Shown here: positions 10,066 through 20,660 of the stretch, one piece after another
How positions within the stretch are numbered: position 1 is the stretch's first letter
Layout of the letters: each line of letters begins with the position of its first letter
Source: Cerioporus squamosus
Taxonomy: Eukaryota; Basidiomycota; Agaricomycetes; Polyporales; Polyporaceae
Direction of reading: 5' to 3'
DNA length: 35,104 bases
Assembly (NCBI GenBank): GCA_022592435.1
Contig: JABYQS010000290.1
Span: 1-35,104, forward strand
Program-made: the position numbers and the translations under genes
Notes under the pieces: model-generated
What the model saw: only the letters and a program-made list of their open reading frames with translations
Told to the model about the DNA's origin: nothing
The model's database searches: none

Positions 10066-11641
10066 TCGAGCCCCCGAGTGCTTTGAATCTATGGAGACAC
10101 CTCGAGAAGACACGAGTCCGGACCTTTGGTGGTCAACATCTAAGGCCCATCAGAGTGTCGAACAACGCGGGATCTACGAGGCTCTCGGGAACGTGTACCG
10201 TCGTTCCAAGGCCGACTCATCCTGCGGCATTCCCTCTTCTTCCTTATTCCTCCGCCACTGTCTCTGACAATGTCCGATCATATCCCTGCCTCGTCAGAAA
10301 ATTCAATCGATACGCACTCGGGCTTTCTCTGTCTCTGCCGCGTCTGAGGAAGGCATTCGTCTACAGCGTACCGTTACGATTGTGTCGGGCACGATGCTCC
10401 GGAGTCGATCGACCCACTGTAGTGGCAAGAAGACGAGCTGTACGCGCTCTCCGTGGCCCATCGCCTGAACACGTATGGCCCATCCGAGCCCCGGAGTCGT
10501 TTATCCTGTGAGAGTGTCGGGAGCATGTGCAAGGAGAGCTGACGAAGGGGGTGCTGCACAGGCAGGTCGAAGCGAGTTCATGAGTTGAATGACGGCTCAA
10601 TGTGCGTTATCTTCCAGTGTACTAGGCTACCGGAATGACGAATACTTAGTGCCGAGGTATTCGTGCAAACCTTGCCTGACAGTATTGGTGTACAATTGCC
10701 AAGGAAAGTACGAGCACAGTGCACTCACGGCAAATTCTGGGCGGCGACCTCAGCTGCCCTCCTCTTTCCTCTCTGCCTCTCGCTTTCCTGTCCAGCACCC
10801 AGAGCATCAGAGCGGCGCGCACATTGTTGCTATCCTCATTGATCCACGTAGCTGTCATTCCGCTCATTGACCCAGAGGTCGACTGTGGGCCGTACCGAAC
10901 GGCGCAAACCCGTCCGCAGTCCCCTTCCCCACGCTCTCATCTGCGTCCCTCACGTTGTCTCCAATTACTTCCCCTTCTCTTGACATCCTTGAAGGTGCAC
11001 ATCTCCCTGGCATGTTAGATTATGCATTTTTTCTTGACCATCATGTGCAGAACTTTCGCAACCGGACCCTAGTCGATATCTCGTGCACCACGGCGATCGC
11101 GCCCTGGACCTCGGGCATCAGCTTCAGCCCTCCCTTCGAGAGTACGCCTTCAGCTGCCAGTGACTCTGAATACTTTCTCTTTCCAGATGTAGCGTATGTC
11201 GCAGGCTCGAGAGCACTCGGGGTCCCGGCATGACTGGGCGGCTGTACTACACAATAAGGTGAGAATCTCGACACCGAGTGATGCTTCTTTCTGACATTTG
11301 CACTGCTGACTTGTGTCAAACCTGTGTACAAGCGGCTTGTACTCGGGAACCAAATAGTTCGCGTCCAACTTCTACGTCTGTTCCCTCTTTACCACAACGA
11401 GTGAACCACCAGCTCTCCAGTCGACACTGTCAGTACCGCCAAAACTCTTTTGCTCGTCATTCTCATCACCTTCGTCCCGCGTTCGCGCCCCTTCGCGCTC
11501 CCAGTCATCGATCCGCGCGTGTCTCGTCTATCACTAGCCGCTCTGCGGTCTCTTGACTCCAAAGTCTTTCTAAGGTGCGCGATCCCTCGCAAGTTCTTGC
11601 CCGATTGAGCATTTCATGACCATTGTGTCCAGACTTCGCTC
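10066..11641. other. HET1-HET2 spacer
   Basis: About 1.6 kb without an intact gene. It holds a block shared with the HET3 upstream region (10625-10682), then a pyrimidine-rich promoter-like stretch that appears twice (about 10740-10990 and 11380-11580), so HET2 seems to have a doubled promoter. Between them a short open stretch (about 11041-11121, then a good-looking intron 11122-11166 and a few codons to a stop at 11233) may be a gene fragment; I cannot identify it. A patch near 10395-10450 vaguely resembles the 3' part of QRI7 but is too weak to call. Confidence 0.4.
10625..10682 (+). repeat. Shared HET upstream block, copy at HET2
   Basis: It starts with GGCTACCGGAA, runs through a GGTATT core and ends in CTGACAG. 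The same ordered blocks occur at 16607-16669 upstream of HET3, showing that upstream DNA was duplicated along with the HET genes. Confidence 0.6.
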
Positions 11642-13573
11642 ATGTGGGTCCTCAGTACCGACCGCGCTGAGCTCCACTTCTTCCCCTCCCCCGAGGATGT
11701 TCCCGAGGACTACGCAGTCCTCTCGCATGTATGGAACAAGCCCGGGGATGGAGCCCCGGAGCAATCGTTCCAGGACATCCGGAAGATCGAGGAGAGCTGC
11801 GTCAAGGACGGCACGAATCCCCACGACTTCGTGTCTGAGAAGATCCGGAGGTGCTGCGAGCTCGCTGAGATGCACGGCTACAAGTGGGTCTGGATCGACA
11901 CCTGCTGCATCGACAAGACGAGCAGCGCCGAGCTCTCCGAGGCGATCAACTCCATGTTCCGCTACTACGCCCTCGCAGCAATCTGTTACGGATACCTACG
12001 GGATGTCGACTCTGTTTTATTCTCACAGGAAGACCTTGAGGCGGATCGCGACTTGCCAGATCCTTACGGTCATCCGCGGTACAGTCCCTTCAGGAGGAGC
12101 ATCTGGTTCCAGAGGGGATGGACTCTCCAGGAGCTCATTGCTCCGCGCTTCTTCATTTTCCTCTCATCGTCTTGGGAAGTCATAGGAACCAAAGCGGACC
12201 TCGCAGAGCTGCTGGAACAGCGCTGTGGCATCCCCGCGGCTGTGCTCCGGCTCCAAGCCAGTCATACACAGTTCAGCATCGCTCAGCGAATGTCTTGGTT
12301 CCAAAGGCGGCAGACGACGCGTCCGGAGGACGAGGCATACTGCCTTCTCGGACTTTTCGATATCCAGATGCCCCCGCTCTACGGTGAGGGCAGGAACGCA
12401 TTCCGACGGCTACAGGAGGAGATCATGAAGCAGTGGGCGGACACGACGCTCTTCGCTTGGGAAGCAGCCACAGGATGCACGGACGCGAGCTCTCTCAACC
12501 AATGTCTCTTCTCTGCGTCGCCGCGGTACTTCTCTGGCAGCACAGATTTCGAGGGACTCGTATGCGCGCCCCCGCGGCGAATGCAAATGCCCACCGATGT
12601 AAACTACGACGTGAGTTGATTATCTACTGTAAGTGGGTTGTCGCTGACCAGTAGTACCAAGCAGGATTCAGCCCTCGAGACGCGAGTTAGGGATGTGCAC
12701 AACATGACGTTCGCCGTCACTCCCACTGGGATCCAGGCCTATATTCCCATTTTCACGTGGAGAGGCGAAGTGCTCGGAGATCTATTCTGGTCTTCGAAGC
12801 AAGGGCGCTCAGTTTTCCTCCATCTTGAACATGACCCTGACAGTCAATCAAGCTCGTCCCCCTACCGTTCGTTCCGGGTAGGCGAACCTCGTCTGAGAAA
12901 AATCATCGGTTCAGAGTACGATGGGACAAGCCCGCCCGATCCCCCGTCGTGGCAGGAAGTCCTCATCAGACATCGTCCTTCGCTGCATCGCGCCCCTGGC
13001 CAACTACCAGACTTCGCCACGTCCAGATTTACCCCGGCTATCCCTATGCAACTCACCTTCCAGGCCCCTGTCCGCTTCTCCGAAGCTCGCATCCAGAAGT
13101 TCCTCTTCGAATCTCGGTCGGACTACTTCGAGATTCGCGGCGCCGGGCTGCACTCTCCCTGGACGGCCAACTCCGATCTGCCGACTGCGTACGTTTTCAA
13201 GACCTACTACCATCATTTTATCATTATCAAGGTAGGGCGATGTCAGAAGGAAGGCCCACCCGGAACGCCGCGCAGGCCTACTGCTGCTATATGGGCGACG
13301 GTCAGAGGCGGAGGTGCACGAGGGCAGGACGCGGAAGCCAAGTTCGAGGAGAAGATCAGCACGGTCTCAACCGATCCTCGACATGACTGTGTAAAGGATC
13401 ATGTCTTAGGATGGCCAGATCTCCGGAGAAGGTTCCAGCTGGAGGGTAGATATGAGGAGGCGGAGGAGACAGAGGAGGTGGTCTTATCTTTCGCGCGTTG
13501 TCCTCTCAATCCTGGACATACGCTCATCATCCGGGACGCCTCATGGGCCGGGTGGCATGGACCCTTGGTCTGA
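11642..13573 (+). CDS. HET-domain protein 2 (heterokaryon-incompatibility type)
   Basis: Exons 11642-12610 and 12665-13573 give 625 aa. Domain order is as in HET1: YAVLSHVW, QSFQDIRKIEESC, WVWIDTCCIDK, SEAINSMFRYYALA, FQRGWTLQELIAPRFF, then DEAYCLLGLFDIQMPPLYG of the DUF8212-type part. The intron again falls just after the variable tail of exon 1 and ends GCAG before GA(T)-starting exon 2, and it keeps the TCGCTGACCAGTA branch block seen in HET3. It is closer to HET3 than to HET1, sharing the SHVWN insert and the longer loop after YGYLRDV, though the loop sequence itself differs. The C-terminal half is unassigned. Full open frame and conserved core residues argue that it is functional. Confidence 0.9.
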
Positions 13574-13787
13574 CAGACTCGAACGACGCTAGGTGAGACG
13601 TTCCTTGGCAATCTGCTGACCGTCCCAACGACTGATTCGATTGGACTTGTAGCAGCCCTCAATACAGTGCCTCATGCGTTTAGGACCACGACTCGACTTT
13701 AAGTTTCTGCCATCCATCAAGACGAATCCGCGCCAACTCGTCCTGCAGCACAGCCTTCCTCTTCTTCCTTTTCCCTCCGTTAGTTAT

Positions 13788-13878
13788 CACCTCCGCCAGC
13801 CTCCAGCTTACTCCAAAGCTCTACTGCCGCCGCGACTCGATCGCCTAGTACTACCAGTATCACAAGTGGTCAGCGACA
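13788..13878 (-). pseudogene. Relic of QRI7 last exon
   Basis: Plus-strand text here matches the complement of the QRI7 last exon (5529-5617): an ACCTCC...CTCCAGCT stretch, then the 14-base block CCGCGACTCGATCG after a CTC-ACT lead, then an AGTACT block. Several indels break any reading frame. It lies just downstream of HET2, as the larger relic lies downstream of HET3. Confidence 0.55.
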
Positions 13879-13964
13879 GCTCCCCTTCTTAGGTCAGTCT
13901 CCACGCTGCGCTATGTTCCGCTTTTCGGGCCACCCTGCACGCCGCTGACTCGTCGCATTCACTG

Positions 13965-14261
13965 ACAGGCACGGCACTGTGTTGCTTCGAGCCGTCCATG
14001 CTCCCGCAGCATTCTCAAAAGCGTGTCGCAGTCGTACGAGTCCTGCGCTTCGTCGATCCCTTCCGACCCAACCCGTCCCATACGGGACCAGAGATTCCAC
14101 TCGCGCTTTGCCCTCAAGAAGGCCAGCTGCTTATGAAGCTTCGTGCTCGGGGGCCGCGGGCGTGGACGTGCGACGTGGACATGGTGTCGTCCAGGGGAGT
14201 GAGCAGCGCCAGGCCGCTCGCCGTGTTGTTTGAAAACGCTGTCGAGTATGGATCTCCGTAC
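13965..14261 (+). repeat. Unidentified decayed sequence, plus-oriented arm of an inverted pair
   Basis: From ACAGGCACGGCACTGTG through a segment that reads KRVAVVRVLRFVDPFRPNPS in one frame to a GTCGAGTATGG end, this matches the reverse complement of 21648-21886 in the same order. The encoded segment is partly conserved between arms (KRVAVVRVLR, RPNPS, AVEYG), but frames shift, so it is probably a dead gene. I do not recognise the parent protein. Confidence 0.55.
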
Positions 14262-14993
14262 TTGTCATGACCTGGCATCCCCTTTATACAGGCCGTTGAC
14301 TACGGTATCGGTCTCGCTCGACGTTCTTGTGCTGTGTTGGTATCCTCGACGTGTCCTCATCCACCGCTTCCTCGCTCGCACCTCTTCCGGACTCTCGAGA
14401 CACACCCCTGATGCGACCGCACCTGTTAACGAGGGACTGCGGCGTGCTCGTGTCGAGGCCTAACATATCGGATGCGAGAAGCTGACGGAGGTGCAAAGCG
14501 GTGTCTCATCCCACTAGTACTGCTGCTGCATCTCGGACGTTTGCAACATAGTCCAAGCTCGCTCTGGCAGTGCGTCGTCGTCGAAGAAGGTGGTTCCTGT
14601 GCCGCCGGAAGAGCACCAGTCTCCTTGGTCAATGCGACGTCGTCGTTCGGACGGACAGACTCACCCTGTATCGAATCGATTCACGTTTTCGTTTCGCGAG
14701 GCTACCGCGCGCCGAAGAACCTTCTTTCCGACTGCTGAGTAGCTGTACCTGCAAGGCACTCGTGCGACCGACTGCATGGCAATTTGTCTCCGCCTCGCGG
14801 TGTCCGTCCACTGCTCCCGAACGACGTCGTCCCGGCCGTCAATCTTGGACGAACGAATCGTGCTAATTACCCCGGATGGGCGTGTCACGCTGCAGGCAAC
14901 ATGTTGTTCAGATGAGCATGAGGATGTCAATTAACCTGGATGATTATACATGTGTAGAGTACGTGTTCGCACATCGAACAGCCTCCAGCAGAA

Positions 14994-15883
14994 TCACTTC
15001 GCGGCAGCGAGCAACGCCTGCGCGCGTCGCCGGACCAAGTCGGGATCGACGGAGGACTTGTCCACCTGCGCGTAGAAAGCCTTGAAGACCTGACCAAGCG
15101 CCTTCTGCGGCGGGCCCTTCGCGACCGCCTCGGCAATGGCTGGTGTCGCAACGACTTCACGAAGCACGCGGTCGATGTCGGCTTCTGGAAGGAGCGGGGG
15201 CAGGAATGCTTGCAGGATCGTGGCTTCGTGCTGTTCCTTCTCAGCGAGGTCTGGGCGGGACGCCTTTGCGAACTCGGCTGCTGCGTCCGTCTGCGAAGCG
15301 GGAACGATTGGGAAGCGAGAGGAGTGACGATGCATCTGAGGACGGTGCGAGGGATGGAGACTTAGGCCATGAGGGACGTACACGTCGTGTCGCGGCTTTG
15401 CGCAGGATGGTCACGATGGCAGAGGGCGGCGCGGTCCCGGATGCGGCCTTGTCTGCGGCGTAGACTTCCGATAGGACTGACTGCACATGGAATGAGGATG
15501 AATATGGGATGGATTATGGAGACGGGAGGCACGACATACCCGGATAGTTATGGACTTCACTGTGTCCTTCGTCTGTGCGCACGAGTGTGGGCGGTGTTGA
15601 ACGCGCGCGAGCAAATGCGAGCAGGGACACACCTTCATTGCGTTCTTTAGCTCTGCTATAAGTGTCGCGCGGATGTCTTGCGTGGTTCATAAGACAGTTG
15701 AGTCCTGGACGTGGTCGAGGATGCTCTTGGGCACTCACCGCTGGTGCTGCTGCTGCTGGCATCCGCTGAGGCATGTCGCAGTTGGAGAGCTGGTCTTGAC
15801 AAAGCTCGTGGCCTATGTCGAGACAGAGTATGCAGCGAGTGTGAACGACATGTAGTTGTCGGAGTTTGGAGAAGACGAAACAT
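14994..15883 (-). CDS. AIM41: Mitochondrial YqeY/GatB-like protein, AIM41 type
   Basis: Five exons (15739-15883, 15633-15676, 15540-15572, 15382-15480, 14994-15290) join in frame to 205 aa. The first 35-40 residues are Arg/Ser/Leu-rich without acids (MFRLLQTPTTTCRSHSLHTL), a likely mitochondrial presequence. The rest is a YqeY domain: DIRATLIAELKNAMK, ITIRSVLSEVYAADK, FAKASRPDLAEKEQHEATIL, AFLPPLLPEADIDRVLREV, and a terminal GQVFKAFYAQVDKSSVDPDL. The 33-nt third exon is only 11 codons. YqeY domains resemble the tail of the GatB amidotransferase subunit and bind tRNA in that enzyme; the exact role of Aim41 is not established. It is intact, yet set among decayed DNA between HET2 and HET3. Confidence 0.9.
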
Positions 15884-16190
15884 GGAGGAAGGAGACGAGG
15901 AGAACGAAGGCGCGACGCGCGCCACTAGCTCGCTGGCGCTACTTGAACTCGCGGCCGCACTGGCAGGACCAGCACTCTCTTTACAACGACCACCAGGCCA
16001 AAGCTCAAATTGCGACGGAGAAGGTACGCTTTCATATACTTGCAGAATCAATATCTCTCATCCATCTGTTGTAGAACTTCTTGCGTTGTGTCGCTTGCTC
16101 TCGGTCTGGGCGGCCATGCGAGCCCCTGCGAGCAGCGTCATGTATCTCGACTCTTGCTTGTACCAAATCCGCCCGAAGGCTACGGTGTAG
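15882..16190 (+). CDS. Possible small gene divergent from AIM41
   Basis: A frame beginning MEEGDEENEG and containing LALLELAAALAGPALSLQ can be joined, by removing an intron at about 16024-16074 (GTACGC donor, TTGTAG acceptor), to ELLALCRLLSVWAAM and on to a stop after RPKATV, about 85 aa in all. The composition is protein-like but I know no family. Its ATG overlaps the AIM41 ATG on the other strand, so at least one start may lie elsewhere. Treat as a hypothesis. Confidence 0.25.
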   Translation: MEEGDEENEGATRATSSLALLELAAALAGPALSLQRPPGQSSNCDGEGTLSYTCRINISHPSVVELLALCRLLSVWAAMRAPASSVMYLDSCLYQIRPKATV

Positions 16191-17074
16191 GTCGACGCTA
16201 TGCGGTCCTGTCAGAGCGCACTTCTCGCCGAACATTTCCGATTCGTGCGTCGACGGTGCTCAATATACTTAGAGTTCATCCTCCACACTCCTGATGTCCA
16301 TCGCCCAGTAAACGTCGACCCTCACAATCGACCTGATGAACTTGGTGCAACAGATCTGTGATACTGTCAGGCCACTGGGCAGACTGAGAGAGCACTACCA
16401 TCGATGTGTCACGTCGCAGCGCTCTTCACTACCACGACGAGCCCTCTCTCAAGACGACTCTACCGCCGGCATACGTACATCTACTCTCGCTCGTGGTGCC
16501 CTAAATCCTGAGCATCGCTCTCTGCTCCATCTCTCGGACTCGTCCAAGATGCGGGAAGCCCCTTGACAAAGCGATGTCTTTCCTCCCGCTACGCCCGGAT
16601 ATTTTGGGCTACCGGAACGGCGAGCAGCGCCTGGTATTGGATCGTTATCTGCTGAACTTTGTCTGACAGGAAACCTAGGAACCGCCATGCCACGATGTTC
16701 CTGCCTTGCCTCAGTGCGACAACGGGGCTGTATCCTCTTCCTAGGCTGTCCTGTCCTGTCTCCCTCTCTTCTCCTCTTCCTCCTCCCCTTCCTCTTCTGC
16801 AACGCTCAACAGCTTCGGCACCCCTACGACCGCATCCGCCATCGCTTCCCATCGCCGTCATACCGTGCTCTCGCTGTAGCGACTCTACACGTCGCAGGAT
16901 CGTTGACAAGTCCCGTCCTTGTCCTCCCATCGTTCCGCTTCGCATCATCCCTCATCCGCAGTCGTCGAGTGGGTCCCCGATCGCATTACAGTGCCTTGAC
17001 CTCTTCGAAGGTGAGCGATTCTCTCGGATGTTGCTCGATGCATCGTTTCCTCACTGTCTCTGGAGATCTCTCCG
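16191..17074 (+). promoter_or_regulatory. Upstream region of HET3
   Basis: The first 400 bases show nothing I can name. From 16607 on the sequence parallels the HET2 upstream region: the GGCTACCGGAA block, a long CT-rich tract (about 16740-16800), and a CTTCGAAG-GTGAG junction near 17008 that resembles the leader-intron donor of the other HET genes. No gene is seen. Confidence 0.5.
16607..16669 (+). repeat. Shared HET upstream block, copy at HET3
   Basis: Same ordered motifs as 10625-10682: GGCTACCGGAA, GGTATT and a terminal CTGACAG. Confidence 0.6.
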
Positions 17075-19023
17075 ATGTGGGTCCTCAGCACCGACCGCGC
17101 CGAGCTCCACTTCTTCGCGTCCCCCGAAGACGTCCCGGATGGCTTCGCAGCCCTCTCGCATGTCTGGAACAACAAGCCCGAGGACGGACCCCCGGAGCAG
17201 TCGTTCCAGGATGTCCGGAAGATCGAGGAGAGCTGCGTCAAGGACGGCACGAATCCCCGCAATGTCGTGTCCGAGAAGATCCGGAGGTGCTGTGAGCTCG
17301 CGGAGAGCCATGGCTACAAGTGGGTCTGGATCGACACCTGCTGCATCGACAAGACGAGCAGCGCTGAGCTCTCTGAGACGATCAACTCCATGTTCCGCTA
17401 CTATGCGCTCGCAACTATCTGTTATGGATACTTGCGGGATGTCGACACTGTTGCCTTCTCATTGGAAGACCTCGAGATGGAACCCGACTATCTAGAACCT
17501 TACGGCGACTGGCGGTACAATCTATTTCTGGGGAGCTGCTGGTTCAAGCGGGGGTGGACTCTGCAGGAACTCATTGCTCCTCGCTTCTTCGTGTTTCTCT
17601 CGTCATCTTGGGAATTCATAGGAACAAAAGCAGACCTCGCAGATTTGCTGGAACATTGGTACAACATCCCCGCGGTCGTGCTCCGGCTCCAAGTCAGTCA
17701 TACGGAGTTCAGCATCGCTCAGCGAATGGGTTGGTTCCAATGGCGCCAGACCACGCGTCCGGAGGACGAGGCATACTGCCTCCTTGGACTTTTTAATATC
17801 CACATGCCTCCACTTTACGGTGAAGGCAGGAATGCATTCCGACGACTACAGGAGGAGATCATGAAGGAGTCGGCGGACACGACGCTCTTTGCTTGGAGAA
17901 GATCACACACCGCTGACACTTCTCAGGAGAATTGTCTCTTTGCTGCGTCGCCGTCAGACTTCACCCTCAGCGCATCAGTAAAGCTCCCGCAGATTCTATA
18001 TACGCCCCCGAAACAAACACAAATGCCGCCTGATTCAACCGACGACGTAAGTCGAGAAACATCGGTTGATGCGCGTAGTCGCTGACCAGTAAACAGGATG
18101 CAGCCCTCGAGATGCGAGGTGAGAATGTGAATGCCATGTCATTCACCATCACTCCAACTGGTATCCGGGCCCATATACCGATACTCACACGGAGAGGTGA
18201 AGTTTTTGGAGATCTGTACTGGACTTCGGACCGAGGTCGTCGTGTCCTCCTTCATCTTGAACCCGATCCTGACAGTCAAGGGGGCTCACGTCGCCGCCCT
18301 TCGTACCGGGTCTTCCAGCATCGTACGTTTGAGATGCACCCCAACACATCAGACGGCGACAAGTTTGATAGGTACTGGCAATGGCAAGATGTCCTCATAA
18401 GACATCGGCCTGCGCAGCAACGTGCCAGGCCCAGTGTTCGACTATCAGACCCCTCCATGTCCATATTCATCCCAGCTATTCCGATGCAGCTCGCTTTCCA
18501 CGCACCTATCCGCTTTCCTGAAGCTTGCATTCAGAGGTTCCTCCTTGATTCTGCGTCGAAGGACTTCGAGATTCGTGAAGCCGGGCTTCACTCTCCCTGG
18601 ACGGCCGACTCCAATCTGCCAACTGCATACGTTTTCAAGACGGACTATCATCACATCATCATTAAGGTAGGGCAATGTCAGCACGGTGGGCCATCCGGAA
18701 CTCCGCGCAAGCCTACTGCTATATGGGCGACCGTGACAGTCGGCAGTGGAGGTACAGAGCGGGATGCAAGCACCTTGTTGGAGGAGAAGATCAGCACATT
18801 CTCAACCGATGCTCTGCATGACTGTTCGCAGGATCACGTCTTACGGTGGCGAGATCTCAGGAGGAGGTTCAAGTTCAAGACGAAGGGTCGTACGCGTGCC
18901 CTGAGACACGGTTACGAGCCGATATCGCCGGTGATCATGTTATGCTTTGCTCCTTGTCCTCTCAATCCTGCAAGGACGCTCATCTTGAGTGCCTCATACC
19001 ATCAAGATGATCTTGGGGACTGA
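17075..19023 (+). CDS. HET-domain protein 3 (heterokaryon-incompatibility type)
   Basis: Exons 17075-18046 and 18097-19023 give 632 aa. It starts MWVLSTDRAELHFFASPEDV and has FAALSHVWNN, QSFQDVRKIEESC, WVWIDTCCIDK, SETINSMFRYYALA, FKRGWTLQELIAPRFF and DEAYCLLGLFNIHMPPLYG, so HET and DUF8212-type parts are complete. The second exon has the same layout as HET1 and HET2: NAMSFTITPTGIRAHIPI at the start, a WQDVLIRHRP block, and a cysteine-bearing CPLNPARTLIL end. The coding intron carries GTCGCTGACCAGTA just before the acceptor, also present in HET2. No damage is seen. Confidence 0.9.
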
Positions 19024-19229
19024 GCAGGTTCGTCATACCCACTTCACGCAGATTGCGCCGAACTTTGACTGACCAGTTGAACGTCCAGACTCGGGCAGAC
19101 ATGTACTTCGTCTGCTCGACACGACTACACCCAGACACTCCAAACTCGGACCTTCCTATTTCCTCCTCTCCGTGGCTGCCTCCACAATCCCGCATCTCCT
19201 CGACCCTCTGTTTCCCTGCTACCCGAATG

Positions 19230-20660
19230 CGTACTTGTGGGTCGTCTCGACTCTCCATTGACCACGAGCAAGTGGTCCTGCTTTGCCTCGTGAGGGCTCA
19301 TCTACATCGAGCTCCCGGTCATGACCATGGTAGCGCGCACATCCGTGCGCCGTACCGGACGTCACCAAGCCCTTGAACGGTGTGATTGGACTCCACAAGC
19401 GATGTGCACCGCTTCCGCACGACCATTGCCTGCGACCTCTCCGCTCATGACCAGATTCTGTTGCCCGAGTGCCCGCTGCGCGTACTCGACTCATAGAATA
19501 TCTCAAGTCTCGCTCAGGCTGTGCAACCCTAGGACGAGCATGTCCTCCATGCTCTAGCTGCACGCCCGTAGTCATCATTTACTTCCGCAGCGACACCGGC
19601 AAGCTTCATGTGTTCGCGACTCGAGACGGGGGCGGGGACACTCCATCCAAATCGGTCTGAAGGCGGTTGCGAGTAGGCTGCAGCGAGGAGGACGAGGGCG
19701 TCGGCCGCACACAACGGGCGGATGGCTTACGAACGTGAAGATCGCGCGCGCAATTTTGTGAAAGATGTACCTTTTTCTCGTCAGCTCGTGAAGGTTTGGA
19801 CTCTTGATACATACATATGTACTAGTACCATACGATGCAGCTGCCGGCGGGTCTGCCGTTTGTCTATGCGTCGCCGCGTCCGCTTATCGTATTGATGTTG
19901 ACCTATATCGTCGGACTGCAGGGGAGAAGTCGCGTCTCGCTATGTCGGATCTGTGTCCCTTTGCTGATGGACGAGGTTCTCATGCCAACGATACTGATTT
20001 CAGCGCACCACGGCACGAAGACAGCGTGATGTCACCGAACGAACGCGCGCACGATCCACGGAAGGCCTCCAGTGCGAGCTCGCCGTGCCGAATGGCACGA
20101 GCCGCGAATCCCGATATGCAGGCGAAGATGCCTGCAGCCGGCGAGACGGTAAGCCCTCGTCCTCATCGTGCGACCGGACGGAACATGCCACGCGCACGGT
20201 GGGAGTGGATCGTAGAGCTACGAGCACTACACGCCATGACACGTAATGCGTCATACAAGCGGTTTCTCTCGAGACGGAGATAGCGTACCTGCCAGACCCA
20301 ATACCGCCATCGTCTTGCACGGTGAGGTTGGCCACTTGGCTCCCGAATCTCCGGCCTATCCTATGCGAACTGGGTCGTAAATGCGATATAGGAAGGTAAG
20401 ACGTGATGTGAGATGTCTAGAGTGCACGTACCTGAAGCACGAATAGACGTGATACCGCCCTCAGCAAGCGGTGTGCTTGCAGGGCATGCACGGTTGATGT
20501 GCGGTGTCCGGAAAGCTCGCGATGCCCGCCACCCAGACGATGCTGTGCGACCTTCCGACGTTGAAGACGTCGACCGCAGTGTGATATGCACCGTGGCCTG
20601 AAGCCTGGGAGTTCGCGTCTTGCAACGCTTTCCGGACGACCTGAGGTTGTCCGGGTACGG
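19230..20660 (-). pseudogene. Decayed QRI7 copy
   Basis: Several blocks match QRI7 in the right order and strand. Near 19405-19460 the plus text GCACC-TTCCGCA-TTGC-TGCGAC-CTCCGCTCA-GACCAG parallels the exon 5 end at 5845-5893, including the splice junction. Near 20616-20655 the minus text CGTCC-GA-AGCGTTG-AAGA-GCGAAC parallels the start of exon 3 and reads VRKALQDAN (QRI7: VQRALKEAN). Near 20460-20500 an ACCGCTTG stretch parallels exon 4. Stops and indels break the frame throughout and the spacing is expanded. Edges are approximate. Confidence 0.65.

Larger units (their letters stand above)
13574..14993. other. HET2-AIM41 spacer with decayed sequence
   Basis: No intact gene is seen in 1.4 kb. 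It contains a relic of the QRI7 3' end (13788-13878, minus sense) and one arm of an inverted pair of unidentified decayed sequence (13965-14261). The remainder shows only short interrupted frames. Confidence 0.5.

Noticed and set aside
11041..11233. Possible gene fragment between HET1 and HET2
   Set aside because: A good intron-like stretch is present but the encoded segment is short, ends quickly and matches no family I recognise, so it is mentioned only in the spacer entry.
13965..14261. Reading the inverted-pair sequence as part of QRI7
   Set aside because: A few bases resemble QRI7 exon 5, but motif order and strand do not agree with the neighbouring QRI7 relics, so it is kept as unidentified.
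16659..17495. 278-codon plus-strand frame over the HET3 start
   Set aside because: It overlaps the well-supported HET3 frame and encodes Arg/Ser-rich sequence typical of a shifted GC-rich frame.
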